A stretch of DNA of 64,000 nucleotides from Janthinobacterium sp. 344 (GCF_900112025.1 NZ_FOKL01000006.1:355199-419198); one strand, 5' to 3'. Positions 1 through 8,133 are shown, counted from the first letter of the stretch. Made by a program: numbers and translations. The notes: generated from the letters alone by a model not told the origin.

Positions 1-91
1 GGCACGGTACTTGCTGTATGGGTAGATGTGACGCTCCAAAGTGTTGCTTTAACCAAGTAAGAAGCTTTTAACTTCATTGAGAGGAACTACC

Positions 92-454
92 ATGCAAACA
101 TCGAAACTGTTCAATACCCTGGTTGCCGCTATCGTTCTGTCGGGCGCCTCGATCACCGCTTCGCATGCAGCTGACTCCGCACCAAAAGCACAAGCTCCTG
201 CTGACACCGTCGTGGCCGCCAACGCTGCCGCAGCCGTCCCTGATGAAACCATCACTTCCTCGGCCAAGGCCGCCCTGAGCGCCGATGCGCAAGCCGCTGC
301 CCTGCCAGTCAAGGTAGCAACCCAGCAAGGCGTCGTCGTCCTGTCGGGCGACGTGCCGAGCGCCGAAGCGGGTGACCGCGTCGTGCAGATCGTCGCTTCC
401 GTGAGCGGCGTGAAAGAAATCAAGAACGAGCTGAAAGTCAAAGCCGCCGGCTAA
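92..454 (+). CDS. Small exported BON-domain protein
   Basis: A 120-residue protein with an N-terminal signal peptide (about residues 1-27, ending at the SHA-AD junction) and a single BON domain in the C-terminal half, with the pattern VKVATQQGVVVLSGDVPS followed by a VSGVKEIKNEL tail. BON domains of OsmY/YraP-type proteins act in the periplasm and bind phospholipid or stabilise the envelope. The ATG at 92 is chosen over the upstream TTG at 77 because GAGAGGAA lies just before it. A rho-independent terminator follows the stop, so it is probably monocistronic. Family assignment is firm; the exact role is not known. Confidence 0.85.
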   Translation: MQTSKLFNTLVAAIVLSGASITASHAADSAPKAQAPADTVVAANAAAAVPDETITSSAKAALSADAQAAALPVKVATQQGVVVLSGDVPSAEAGDRVVQIVASVSGVKEIKNELKVKAAG

Positions 455-484
455 TCCCCCTCGCGCTGTACTTTACTCCGGGTT

Positions 485-512
485 GCCCTGTCTGCGGACA
501 GGGCATTTTTTT
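485..512 (+). terminator. Rho-independent terminator after the BON gene
   Basis: A perfect 8-bp stem GCCCTGTC / GACAGGGC with a TGCG loop is followed by a run of seven T. It lies between the convergent BON gene and lipoprotein gene. The T-tract is on the plus side, so it serves the BON gene. Confidence 0.9.
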
Positions 513-519
513 GTGCATT

Positions 520-963
520 TCAGTTGGTCTTGACTGTCTCGGCAACCGCTTGCGGAGGCGGTACGGCCACCGGGGCTGCGACGATGTCCCGCATCTGGAT
601 GGTTGTCGTATGGGGATAGTCAAAACCCGCCCCCGTGTTCCGATCGACAATGTAGCCGATGCCACCACCTAGTAGAATATTGCCCCATACGGCGCCATTC
701 GACTTCGATACCAGCGTCGAACTTCCAGACAGATTGCCTTTCTTGCAGTCGACGATCATATCGCCAGTGCTCTTATGCACCATAACGCTGCCAGGGCTGA
801 CAACGAACCAGTTTCCCGCATCGTTGCTGAGATTGCAGCCTATACCGGATACCTCCTTGCTCTCATGAATGGTCTGGATGGATACAGGCTGAAATTTTTC
901 GCCCGCGACGGAGGCGCAGCCAGTGAGCGCCAGTGAGGCTAAAACAATAGATAACTTATGCAT
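520..963 (-). CDS. Putative lipoprotein of unknown function
   Basis: A 147-residue protein with a clear lipoprotein signal: MHKLSIVLASLALTGC, lipobox LTGC with the acylated Cys at residue 16. The mature part has no domain I recognise. It contains a short hydrophobic glycine-rich stretch (WGNILLGGGIGYIVD, about residues 93-107), as seen in small lipoproteins with a glycine-zipper-like segment, then a TGAGFDYP motif and a Pro/Val/Ala tail. The AT-rich region upstream (964-1100) probably holds its promoter. It is convergent with the BON gene. Function is unknown; an envelope role is inferred from the lipobox only. Confidence 0.75.
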   Translation of the reverse strand: MHKLSIVLASLALTGCASVAGEKFQPVSIQTIHESKEVSGIGCNLSNDAGNWFVVSPGSVMVHKSTGDMIVDCKKGNLSGSSTLVSKSNGAVWGNILLGGGIGYIVDRNTGAGFDYPHTTTIQMRDIVAAPVAVPPPQAVAETVKTN

Positions 964-1252
964 ATGGACCCTAGATGTAGTTATAATTTTTAAAACAAAC
1001 TAGTGTAAATTGGCATTGTTTATTTATCTATGAAAATATTTTAATTATGAAAATTTTGTTTCTTTTTTGATGAATTCCTGAAAGCGCGAAGAATGCGGAG
1101 ACGAAAGCTTCTTTCATTCCCACTGTAGGATTTTTAGCGATAATGAATCGAGTTCAACGGTAGAATAGCCAGCACTGGCGCCGCTCCTGGCGCTTTTTGT
1201 CATCCCCGGCACAGCATGCTGTTGCAAGGCTGCGCCGTTACCAGGCTACCGC

Positions 1253-2266
1253 ATGTCTTCTTTCTCTCCCGCTGCCCTGCTGCGCAATCTGAAACCCGAT
1301 AACTTCACCATCGCCCTGCTTGTCACCGTGGCGCTGGCCAGCTTTTTGCCCTGCACGGGCCAGACGGCCGTGGTCTTCGGCAATATCACCACCGTTGCCA
1401 TCGGCGCCTTGTTCTTCCTGCATGGCGCCAAGCTGTCGCGCGAAGCCGTGGTGGCCGGCATCATGCACTGGCGCCTGCACTTGCTGGTGCTGGCCAGCAC
1501 CTTCGTCCTGTTTCCCCTGCTGGGCCTGGCCCTGCGTCCGCTGGCGCTGACTTTCCTCACGCCCGAGCTGTACGTGGGCATTTTGTTCCTGTGCGCCCTG
1601 CCCTCGACCGTGCAATCGTCGATCGCCTTGACGGCCATGGCGCGCGGCAATGTGCCGGCCGCCATCTGCAGCGCCTCGGCCTCGAATTTCATCGGCATCT
1701 TCCTTGCCCCGATTCTCGTCGGCTTGCTGGTGGCCAAGGGTGCGGAAAGCAAGTCCTCGGTCGATGCGGTGCTGTCCATCGTCATGCAACTGCTGCTGCC
1801 CTTCCTGGCCGGCCAGTTCCTGCGCCGCTGGATCGGCCGCTGGGTCGACCGCCACAAGGCCATGCTGAAATTCGTCGACCAAGGATCCATTTTGCTGGTG
1901 GTCTACACGGCCTTCAGCGAAGCCGTCAGCGAAGGCCTGTGGCACACGATCTCGGTGGAAACCCTGGTAGCGCTGGGCGTGTTCAGCATCGTGCTGCTGG
2001 CGCTGGTGCTGGGCCTGATGACCTTCATCAGCCGCCGCCTGGGCTTTAGCAAGGAAGACGAGATCGCCATCGTGTTCTGCGGCTCGAAGAAAAGCCTGGC
2101 CAGCGGCGTGCCGATGGCCAAGGTGCTGTTTGCCACGCACTCGCTGGGCATGGTGATTTTGCCGCTGATGCTGTTCCATCAGATTCAGCTGATGATCTGC
2201 GCCGTGATCGCGCAACGCTATGCGCGGCGTGATGAGCAGCAGGAGGTGCCGGCGACGACCCTGTAG
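1253..2266 (+). CDS. Bile acid:sodium symporter-like (SBF-like, YfeH-type) transporter
   Basis: A 337-residue integral membrane protein of about nine to ten hydrophobic segments, matching the SBF-like family (PF13593 type; E. coli YfeH). Recognisable signatures are the early GALFFLHGAKLSREAV segment, ALPSTVQSSIALT in the middle, and CGSKKSLASGVPMAKVLF near the C-terminus. Family members are sodium-coupled organic-anion transporters in the inner membrane; the substrate cannot be read from sequence. It ends 5 bp from the convergent udgX stop codon. The upstream 289-bp spacer is AT-rich. Confidence 0.85.
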   Translation: MSSFSPAALLRNLKPDNFTIALLVTVALASFLPCTGQTAVVFGNITTVAIGALFFLHGAKLSREAVVAGIMHWRLHLLVLASTFVLFPLLGLALRPLALTFLTPELYVGILFLCALPSTVQSSIALTAMARGNVPAAICSASASNFIGIFLAPILVGLLVAKGAESKSSVDAVLSIVMQLLLPFLAGQFLRRWIGRWVDRHKAMLKFVDQGSILLVVYTAFSEAVSEGLWHTISVETLVALGVFSIVLLALVLGLMTFISRRLGFSKEDEIAIVFCGSKKSLASGVPMAKVLFATHSLGMVILPLMLFHQIQLMICAVIAQRYARRDEQQEVPATTL

Positions 2267-2270
2267 GGGG

Positions 2271-3683
2271 CTAGCCTTGCGGCAGCGTCAAGGCTTGCCG
2301 CAGCCCCTCGACAATCACCCGATACGCCTGCCGCCGGCTGGCTTCATCGGGCGCGCGCAGTACGTACGACGGGTGATATACGGCAATCACCCAGCGCCCG
2401 TCGTGTTCGATGGGCGTGCCGATCAGCGGCGTCATGCTGGCCGCGCCATCCTGCAAGATGGACTTCAACGCCGTGCCGCCCAGGGCCACGATCACCTGCG
2501 GTTTCACGCGCTGGATTTCTTCTTCCAGCCAGCCATGGCAAGCGAGGATTTCGCGCTGCGCCGGCGTCTTGTGCAGGCGGCGCTTGCCGCGCGGTTCCCA
2601 CTTGAAATGCTTGACGGCGTTGGTCAGATAGAGGCTGTCGCGCGTCATGCCCGCTTCCTGCATGGCCTGGTCCAGCACGGCGCCGGCCGGGCCGACAAAC
2701 GGCTGTCCGGCCAGGTCTTCCTGGTCGCCCGGCTGCTCGCCGACGAGCATGATGCGCGCCTGTGCCGGGCCAATGCCGGGCACGGCTTGCGTGGCGCTTT
2801 GCCACAGTGCGCAGCGGCGGCACTGGTCCAAGGTGGTGGGCAGCTTGCGCGCGGGCTGGGCGCGTTCGGCGGAGATCGGGATCATGGCGGCGCCCTGCCG
2901 CTGTCCCACGCTGGCGGTCTGGCCCGTGCGGCGTTCGCCGTTGGCCGCGCCGCTGAGCATGGCGGGCACGATGGCGCCTTCCGGTAAATTTTTCCAGAAA
3001 CGCGAAGGGATATGGCTGTGCAGCAAGTCCGCATTCACGCGCGCGGGGTTGAAGATGCTGCGGTAGTAGGTGAGCCACAGCGCTTCGCCCGCATCGTCGA
3101 TGTCGGCCGCGCCGCGCAGCAGGGCCGGTCCCGCATGCAAGGTCGTGCCATCCCACAGCATGCTGGCATCCGGTGTGGCGATCATCCAGCTGGTTGAGCC
3201 CATGCGGCGCGCGAAGTGGCGCGCCACTTGCGGCAGCACGTCGTGTGTCGGTTCGAACCAGGCAACGAAGCGGGGCGCGCCCTCACTTTCAGCGCGTTCG
3301 CGGAAGCGCACGTACGCATGCATGTCGTGTTCCTCGCGCCGCACGGCCTTGGCCATGGCGTGCAGGCGCGCGCCATCCGCGTCGGCTGGAGAAACCACGT
3401 CATGCTGACCCTGCTGCCAGCGCCACAGCACCTGGTACAGGAAGGCCCAGCGGTCATGCACGTTGAAGCAGGCGGCGGCCTGCAGCAGCTCCACCAGCTG
3501 GCGTGGCAGGCGCAGCGGTGGCGCGCCGGTATCTGTGGCCTCCGGCGTGGACGAAAACAGGTCGCCCGCACCGGACTGCGATTGCCAGGCCACGTCGGCA
3601 GGCGGCACGCCGCGCGCGATCAGTTCGCGCGCCGCCGCGCGCCACGCGTCGAACGATTGCGCCAGCCGGACGACACTGCTCAT
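2271..3683 (-). CDS. udgX: UdgX-family uracil-DNA-binding protein fused to a TIGR03915/DUF4130-type N-terminal domain
   Basis: A 470-residue two-domain protein. Residues 1 to about 240 match the 'probable DNA metabolism' domain that accompanies radical-SAM partners. Residues about 270-470 are a family 4/UdgX uracil-DNA glycosylase fold: GEQPGDQ at 315-321, KRRLH at 367-371 and YHPSY at 436-440. The KRRLH histidine (His371) corresponds to the residue that in mycobacterial UdgX forms a covalent bond with the uracil site. Cys288, Cys291 and Cys382 are candidate iron-sulfur ligands. The ATG at 3683 overlaps the stop of the upstream radical-SAM gene by 4 bp (ATGA), which argues for translational coupling and against the longer open frame. 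It is likely SOS-regulated through the LexA box at 4929-4944. Confidence 0.9.
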   Translation of the reverse strand: MSSVVRLAQSFDAWRAAARELIARGVPPADVAWQSQSGAGDLFSSTPEATDTGAPPLRLPRQLVELLQAAACFNVHDRWAFLYQVLWRWQQGQHDVVSPADADGARLHAMAKAVRREEHDMHAYVRFRERAESEGAPRFVAWFEPTHDVLPQVARHFARRMGSTSWMIATPDASMLWDGTTLHAGPALLRGAADIDDAGEALWLTYYRSIFNPARVNADLLHSHIPSRFWKNLPEGAIVPAMLSGAANGERRTGQTASVGQRQGAAMIPISAERAQPARKLPTTLDQCRRCALWQSATQAVPGIGPAQARIMLVGEQPGDQEDLAGQPFVGPAGAVLDQAMQEAGMTRDSLYLTNAVKHFKWEPRGKRRLHKTPAQREILACHGWLEEEIQRVKPQVIVALGGTALKSILQDGAASMTPLIGTPIEHDGRWVIAVYHPSYVLRAPDEASRRQAYRVIVEGLRQALTLPQG

Positions 3684-4912
3684 GCCGCCTGCAACTCCGG
3701 CCACAGATGCATTTGCTGCGGTGCATCGGCCATGGCGCGGCGCAGGTGCTCGGAGGCGGTGGTGTCGCGCGCGGGAAAGTAATCGGCCGTGATGATGAAC
3801 GGGGCAATCTTTTTCATGCTGCAGCGCAGGCGCGACAGGTCGGCATAGCGCACCTGGCGCAAGCGGCGCAGGTCGACGATGCGCTGCGCGTTGCGCAGGC
3901 CGATGCCCGGTACGCGGGCGATCATGTGCTGCGCCGCGCGGTTCAAGTCCAGCGGAAAATGTTCGCGGTGCGCCAGCGCCCACGCCAGTTTCGGGTCGAT
4001 GTCGAGCGCCAGGTTGCCGCCGCTGGCGGGCAGCAGTTCGCTGGCCTGGAAACCATAGCTGCGCAGCAAAAAGTCGGCCTGGTACAGCCGGTGTTCGCGC
4101 AGCATCGGCGGCGGCGCCAGCGGCACGCTTTTCGGGCTGTCGGGAATCGGGCTGAAGGCCGAGTAGTACACGCGCTTGAGTTTATAGCTGCCGTACAAGG
4201 TCTCGGCCGTGGCGAGGATTTGCTGGTCGTCGCTGGCGTCGGCGCCGACGATCATCTGCGTGCTTTGCCCGGCCGGCGCGAAACGCGGCGACTTTGGTTC
4301 CTCGGCTTTTTCATCGAGCTTGCGACGGATCGAACCCATCGCCAGCTTGATCGTCTGCACGCTCTTTTCCGGCGCCAGCTTCTGCACGCTGTCCTGCGTC
4401 GGCAATTCGATGTTGACGCTGAGCCTGTCGGCGTAACGGCCCGCCTGGGCGATCAGGGCCGGATCGGCGTCGGGGATGGTTTTCAAATGGATATAGCCGC
4501 GGAACTGGTGTACTTCGCGCAACTCGCGCGCCACCTGCACCAGTTGCTCCATCGTATAGTCGGCCGACCGGATGATGCCGGAACTGAGGAACAGGCCGTC
4601 GATGTAGTTGCGCAGGTAAAAGTCGCTCGTCAGTTTCACCACCTCGGCCACCGTAAACCGCGCGCGCGGCACATTCGACGTGCGGCGGTTGACGCAATAC
4701 TGGCAATCGTACAGGCAGTAATTCGTCAGCAGGATCTTCAGCAGCGAGACGCAGCGCCCGTCCGGCGTGTAGCTGTGGCAAATGCCCATGCCCGAGGTGG
4801 CGCCAAAGCCGTCCTTGCCGATGGAATCGCGTTTGGGCGCGCCGCTGCTGGCGCAGGACGCATCGTACTTCGCCGCATCGGCGAGGATTTCCAGCTTGTC
4901 CGTCAATTCCAT
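3680..4912 (-). CDS. Putative DNA modification/repair radical SAM protein (UdgX-linked)
   Basis: A 410-residue radical-SAM enzyme with the cluster-binding motif at Cys66, Cys70 and Cys73 (CLYDCQYC). A C-terminal helix-hairpin-helix (about residues 329-360, VPGIGLRNAQRI) suggests DNA binding. It matches the family named for its linkage to a UDG-like partner (TIGR03916 type), and that partner follows with a 4-bp overlap. The reaction is unknown: the enzyme probably uses S-adenosylmethionine and a 4Fe-4S cluster on a damaged or modified base. A LexA box lies 17-32 bp upstream of the start codon, so SOS induction is predicted. Extra cysteines at 20, 45 and 54 precede the radical-SAM motif. Confidence 0.9.
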   Translation of the reverse strand: MELTDKLEILADAAKYDASCASSGAPKRDSIGKDGFGATSGMGICHSYTPDGRCVSLLKILLTNYCLYDCQYCVNRRTSNVPRARFTVAEVVKLTSDFYLRNYIDGLFLSSGIIRSADYTMEQLVQVARELREVHQFRGYIHLKTIPDADPALIAQAGRYADRLSVNIELPTQDSVQKLAPEKSVQTIKLAMGSIRRKLDEKAEEPKSPRFAPAGQSTQMIVGADASDDQQILATAETLYGSYKLKRVYYSAFSPIPDSPKSVPLAPPPMLREHRLYQADFLLRSYGFQASELLPASGGNLALDIDPKLAWALAHREHFPLDLNRAAQHMIARVPGIGLRNAQRIVDLRRLRQVRYADLSRLRCSMKKIAPFIITADYFPARDTTASEHLRRAMADAPQQMHLWPELQAA

Positions 4913-4928
4913 GGCTCATCTCGATATA

Positions 4929-4944
4929 CTGTGTTTTTATACAG
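4929..4944 (-). promoter_or_regulatory. LexA (SOS) box upstream of the radical-SAM/udgX operon
   Basis: CTGTGTTTTTATACAG matches CTGT-N8-ACAG exactly, and the palindrome extends outward to TATA...TATA (4925-4948). It lies 17 bp upstream of the radical-SAM start codon at 4912, where it would overlap the promoter. The next gene on the other strand, modA, starts about 110 bp away and has its own ModE site, so LexA most likely controls the repair operon. Confidence 0.88.
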
Positions 4945-4993
4945 TATATCAGGGAATTCGTAGCTTGCCTGCTTGACTTGCGCAATGGCATAA

Positions 4994-5017
4994 CGCTATA
5001 TATAGGTGTATATTACG
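4994..5017 (+). promoter_or_regulatory. ModE operator upstream of modA
   Basis: CGCTATATA, six bases, then TATATTACG closely resembles the imperfect palindrome bound by ModE-molybdate. It sits 37 bp before the modA start. modE is the last gene of the same operon, so molybdate-dependent repression and autoregulation are expected. Confidence 0.8.
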
Positions 5018-5053
5018 CTCCTTGTTCACCGTTTACTTTACAAGGATACGACC

Positions 5054-5812
5054 ATGCGCCTCACCTCCCTCGCCAAGCTCCTCGGCACCGCCCTGCTCGC
5101 CACCGCCGCCTCGTCCGCCTTCGCCGGCGAAGTGGTGGTGTCGGCCGCGGCCAGCCTGACGAATGCGTTCAAGGATGCGGCGCAGGGCTATGAGGCACAG
5201 TATCCGGGCAGCAAGGTCTCCCTGAACTTCGCCGCCTCGGGCGTGCTGCTGCAGCAAATCGTCAAGGGCGCGCCCGTGGACGTGTTTGCCTCGGCCGACC
5301 AGGAAACCATGGACGCGGCGCAAAAGCAGGGCCTGGTGCTGCCGGCCGACCGCCAGGACTTCGTCGGCAACAGCCTGGTGCTGATCGTGCCGCACGATAG
5401 CAAGCTGGGCATCAAGAGCCTGACGGACCTGACGCAGAAGGGCGTGACGCGCGTGGCCATCGCCAATCCGGCCAGTGTGCCCGTCGGCCGCTATTCGGAA
5501 GGCGCGCTGAAAAAGGCCAAGCTGTGGGACGCCGTGCAGCCGAAGGCCATCAGCACGCAGAACGTGCGCCAGTCGCTCGACTACGTGGCGCGCGGCGAAG
5601 TCGATGCGGGCTTCGTGTACGGCACCGACGCGGCCATCATGAAAGACAAGGTCAACGTGGTGCTGGAAGTGCCGCTGGACGCGCCCGTGCTGTACCCGAT
5701 CGCCACCATCAAGGAGAGCGCCAACCAGGCCGAAGCGAAGCGTTTCGTCAGCTACCTGCAGACGGCGCCGGCGCAAGCCATCCTCGCCAAATACGGTTTC
5801 AAGAAGCCATAA
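5054..5812 (+). CDS. modA: Molybdate ABC transporter, periplasmic binding protein
   Basis: A 252-residue secreted protein with a signal peptide (about residues 1-24, cleaved near SAFA-GE). The mature protein begins with the ModA-type EVVVSAAASLTNAF segment, and VDVFASADQETMDAA forms part of the oxyanion-binding site. It captures molybdate or tungstate and delivers it to ModBC for molybdenum cofactor synthesis. The ATG at 5054 is preferred because AAGGA lies 8 bp before it; a longer frame from 5006 would run through the ModE operator. It is followed by modB after 15 bp. Confidence 0.95.
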   Translation: MRLTSLAKLLGTALLATAASSAFAGEVVVSAAASLTNAFKDAAQGYEAQYPGSKVSLNFAASGVLLQQIVKGAPVDVFASADQETMDAAQKQGLVLPADRQDFVGNSLVLIVPHDSKLGIKSLTDLTQKGVTRVAIANPASVPVGRYSEGALKKAKLWDAVQPKAISTQNVRQSLDYVARGEVDAGFVYGTDAAIMKDKVNVVLEVPLDAPVLYPIATIKESANQAEAKRFVSYLQTAPAQAILAKYGFKKP

Positions 5813-5827
5813 GGCAAACAACGGCAA

Positions 5828-6499
5828 ATGGATATCGCCTGGACCGCGCTGGCCCTGTCGCTGAAAGTGGCGGCGTGGGCCACGGCGCTCAATTTGTTGC
5901 TCGGCATCGGTACGGGCTATCTGCTGGCGCGCACGCGTTTTCCCGGCCGCGAGCTGCTCGACGCCCTGCTGACCCTGCCGATGGTGATGCCGCCCACCGT
6001 GCTCGGCTATTACCTGCTGGTGTTGCTGGGCCGGCGCGGCACCCTCGGCATCTGGCTGCAGGACAACTTCGGTATCAACCTCATCTTCACCTGGCAGGGC
6101 GCCGTCATCGCTTCCACGGTGGTCGCCTTTCCCCTCGTCTTCAAACCGGCGCGCGCCGCCTTCGAGGCCGTCGATGGCCAGCTGGAGCAGGCGGCCCGCG
6201 TGCTGGGCATCTCGGAGCTGGCGATTTTCTTCCGCGTCACCTTGCCGCTGGCCTGGCGCGGCATCCTGGCTGGCGTGCTGCTGGGCTTCGTGCGCGCGCT
6301 GGGCGAGTTTGGCGCGACGTTGATGGTGGCTGGCAGCATTCCCGGCAAGACGCAGACCCTGTCCGTCGCCGTGTATGAGGCCGTGCAGGCGGGCCAGGAC
6401 GATGTCGCCAACACCCTCGTGCTGATCACCTCGGCCGTGTGTATCGTGGTGCTGCTGTCGGCCGGCCGCCTGGCGCCCGGACGCATCGTTCACAAATGA
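5828..6499 (+). CDS. modB: Molybdate ABC transporter permease
   Basis: A 223-residue inner-membrane permease with about five transmembrane segments. The typical LPMVMPPTVLGYYLL segment and the EAA-loop signature (EQAARVLGISELAIFFRVTLPLAWRG, a few residues either side of the conserved Gly) are present; the loop docks on the ModC ATPase. It forms the ModB2C2 channel with the downstream ATPase. Its stop codon overlaps the modC start (ATGA at 6496-6499), so the two are translationally coupled. Confidence 0.95.
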   Translation: MDIAWTALALSLKVAAWATALNLLLGIGTGYLLARTRFPGRELLDALLTLPMVMPPTVLGYYLLVLLGRRGTLGIWLQDNFGINLIFTWQGAVIASTVVAFPLVFKPARAAFEAVDGQLEQAARVLGISELAIFFRVTLPLAWRGILAGVLLGFVRALGEFGATLMVAGSIPGKTQTLSVAVYEAVQAGQDDVANTLVLITSAVCIVVLLSAGRLAPGRIVHK

Positions 6500-7221
6500 C
6501 GCCCATGCAACTCGACCTCGACATTCGCGCCACCTTGCGCTCCGGCAAACGCAGTTTTGCATTGCAGGTGCAATGCACCTCAAGCAGCCAGCGCATCGCC
6601 ATGTATGGCCCGTCCGGCGCCGGCAAGAGCATGACCCTGAAAGCCATTGCCGGTCTCTTCACGCCGGACGCCGGCCATATCCGTTTGAATGGCCGCACCC
6701 TGTTCGATTCCGCCGCCGGCATCAACCTGCCGCCGCAGCAGCGCAACGTGGCCTACCTGTTCCAGGACTACGCGCTGTTCCCGCACCTGACGGTGCGCCA
6801 GAACGTGGGCTTCGGCCTGGCGCGCGGCTGGTTCAATCCGCGCGCGCGCGAAAAATTGCAGAAGGTCGAGCATTGGCTCGACGCATTTCACTTGCAGGAA
6901 CTGGCGCACCAGTTTCCCGACGAGTTGTCCGGAGGCCAGCGCCAAAGGGTGGCGCTGGCGAGGGCACTGGTGGCCGACCCGGCGGCGCTGCTGCTCGATG
7001 AGCCGTTTGCCGCCCTCGATCCCGCCTTGCGTGTCAAAATGCGCCTGGAACTGAGCCAGTGGCAGCAGCGCCTGGAAGTGCCCATGATCCTGATCACGCA
7101 TGATCCGGAAGATGCGCGCATCCTGGGCGAACATGTGCTCTACTTGCGCGACGGACAGATCGACCGCATGGACGATAACAGGGCATTGGACAACAGGGTA
7201 TTGGATGAGCGAATCGGATAA
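6496..7221 (+). CDS. modC: Molybdate ABC transporter ATP-binding protein, short form without TOBE domain
   Basis: A 241-residue ATPase with Walker A GPSGAGKS, Q-loop YLFQDYALF, signature LSGGQRQRVALARAL, Walker B ALLLDEPFAALD and H-loop ILITHD. Typical ModC proteins are about 350 residues, the last 110 or so forming a molybdate-binding TOBE (Mop) domain that trans-inhibits transport. That domain is absent here, while two Mop-like domains sit in the neighbouring ModE. The ATG at 6496 overlaps the modB stop; a second ATG at 6505 (MQLDLD) is also possible. The gene overlaps modE by 17 bp. Confidence 0.93.
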   Translation: MTPMQLDLDIRATLRSGKRSFALQVQCTSSSQRIAMYGPSGAGKSMTLKAIAGLFTPDAGHIRLNGRTLFDSAAGINLPPQQRNVAYLFQDYALFPHLTVRQNVGFGLARGWFNPRAREKLQKVEHWLDAFHLQELAHQFPDELSGGQRQRVALARALVADPAALLLDEPFAALDPALRVKMRLELSQWQQRLEVPMILITHDPEDARILGEHVLYLRDGQIDRMDDNRALDNRVLDERIG

Positions 7222-8029
7222 AGCGGCAGCAACGGAGATCGGCCTGCAAGGCTCGGTATGGATGACGGTGGGCGGCGAGAACCTGGGCGGCGCGGGCCGC
7301 GTGGAATTGCTGGGCGCCATCGGCGAGTGCGGCTCCATCACGCAGGCGGCCAAGCTCGTCAAGATGAGCTACAAGGCGGCCTGGGACGCCATCGACGCCA
7401 TGAACAACCTGGCCGGCGAACCGCTGGTCGAACGCCTGACGGGCGGCAAGGGCGGCGGCGGCACGCGGCTCACGCAGCGGGGCCGCCAGCTGGTCGACAA
7501 TTTCCGCATCATCGAGCGCGAACATGCGCGCTACCTGCGCCAGCTGGGCAGCCAGGCGGAAGGCATCGCCGACGATCTTTTGCTCATACGGAGAATGGCC
7601 ATGAAAACCACGGCGCGCAATCAATTCCTTGGCAAGGTGGCGGAATTGAAACAGGGTGCCGTCAACGATGAAGTCACCCTGGAATTGCCGGGCGGCCAGC
7701 ACATCGTTGCCATCGTCACGCAAGGCAGCAGCGCCAGCCTGGGCCTGGTGCCGGGCGCCGAAGCGTTTGCGCTGGTCAAGGCCTCGTCCATCATCCTCGT
7801 GGTGGATAGCGAAGGCGCGCGCTTTTCCGCGCGCAACCAGCTGCCGGGGCTGGTGACGCGCGTGCAGACGGGCGCCGTCAACACGGAAGTGGTGCTCGAT
7901 CTGCCGCGCGGCGGCACCATCGCCGCCATCATCACCAACCAGAGCAGCACCGACCTGGGCATTGAAATCGGCAGCAAGCTGACGGCGATGTTCAAGGCGT
8001 CCAGCGTGATTCTGGGCGTGCCCGCCTGA
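7205..8029 (+). CDS. modE: Molybdate-responsive transcriptional regulator with two Mop domains
   Basis: A 274-residue protein. An N-terminal winged helix of the ModE/LysR type (about residues 20-85; GAIGECGSITQAAKLVKMSYKAAWDAI, a little shortened here in meaning only) is followed by two tandem Mop/TOBE domains, each opening with TARNQFLGKV- and SARNQLPGLV-type segments and containing GAVN-EV-L-LP. The tandem Mop unit binds molybdate and lets ModE repress the mod operon. The ATG at 7205 lies inside the 3' end of modC, so translation is coupled. The predicted operator is at 4994-5017. Dispersed palindromic repeats follow the stop codon. Confidence 0.93.
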   Translation: MSESDKAAATEIGLQGSVWMTVGGENLGGAGRVELLGAIGECGSITQAAKLVKMSYKAAWDAIDAMNNLAGEPLVERLTGGKGGGGTRLTQRGRQLVDNFRIIEREHARYLRQLGSQAEGIADDLLLIRRMAMKTTARNQFLGKVAELKQGAVNDEVTLELPGGQHIVAIVTQGSSASLGLVPGAEAFALVKASSIILVVDSEGARFSARNQLPGLVTRVQTGAVNTEVVLDLPRGGTIAAIITNQSSTDLGIEIGSKLTAMFKASSVILGVPA

Positions 8030-8043
8030 ACCCAAAGCAGGGA

Positions 8044-8074
8044 CCGGGGTCGCACCCTCAGGGTACGACCCCGG
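8044..8074. repeat. Dispersed palindromic repeat, copy 1
   Basis: CCGGGGTCG and CGACCCCGG form a perfect outer stem enclosing ACCC/GGGT. It lies just after modE and is flanked by an AACCCAAA motif on the left and TTGGGTT on the right. It may double as a transcription terminator. See the finding on this family. Confidence 0.8.
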
Positions 8075-8101
8075 CATTTATCCCTTGGGTTCAAGCAGGT
8101 T

Positions 8102-8122
8102 CCGGGGTCTGACCCCGGTTTT
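8102..8122. repeat. Dispersed palindromic repeat, copy 2 (short form)
   Basis: CCGGGGTC-T-GACCCCGG (8102-8118), a compact palindrome, is followed by TTTT. It lies between the convergent modE and histidine-kinase genes, 27 bp from copy 1. Confidence 0.75.
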
Positions 8123-8133
8123 ACGTTGCAGGC

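Noticed and set aside
3683..3983. The longer 570-residue open frame for udgX
   Set aside because: The extra 100 residues lie over the radical-SAM gene and are Arg/Pro-rich without a domain; ATGA coupling at 3680-3683 marks the real start.
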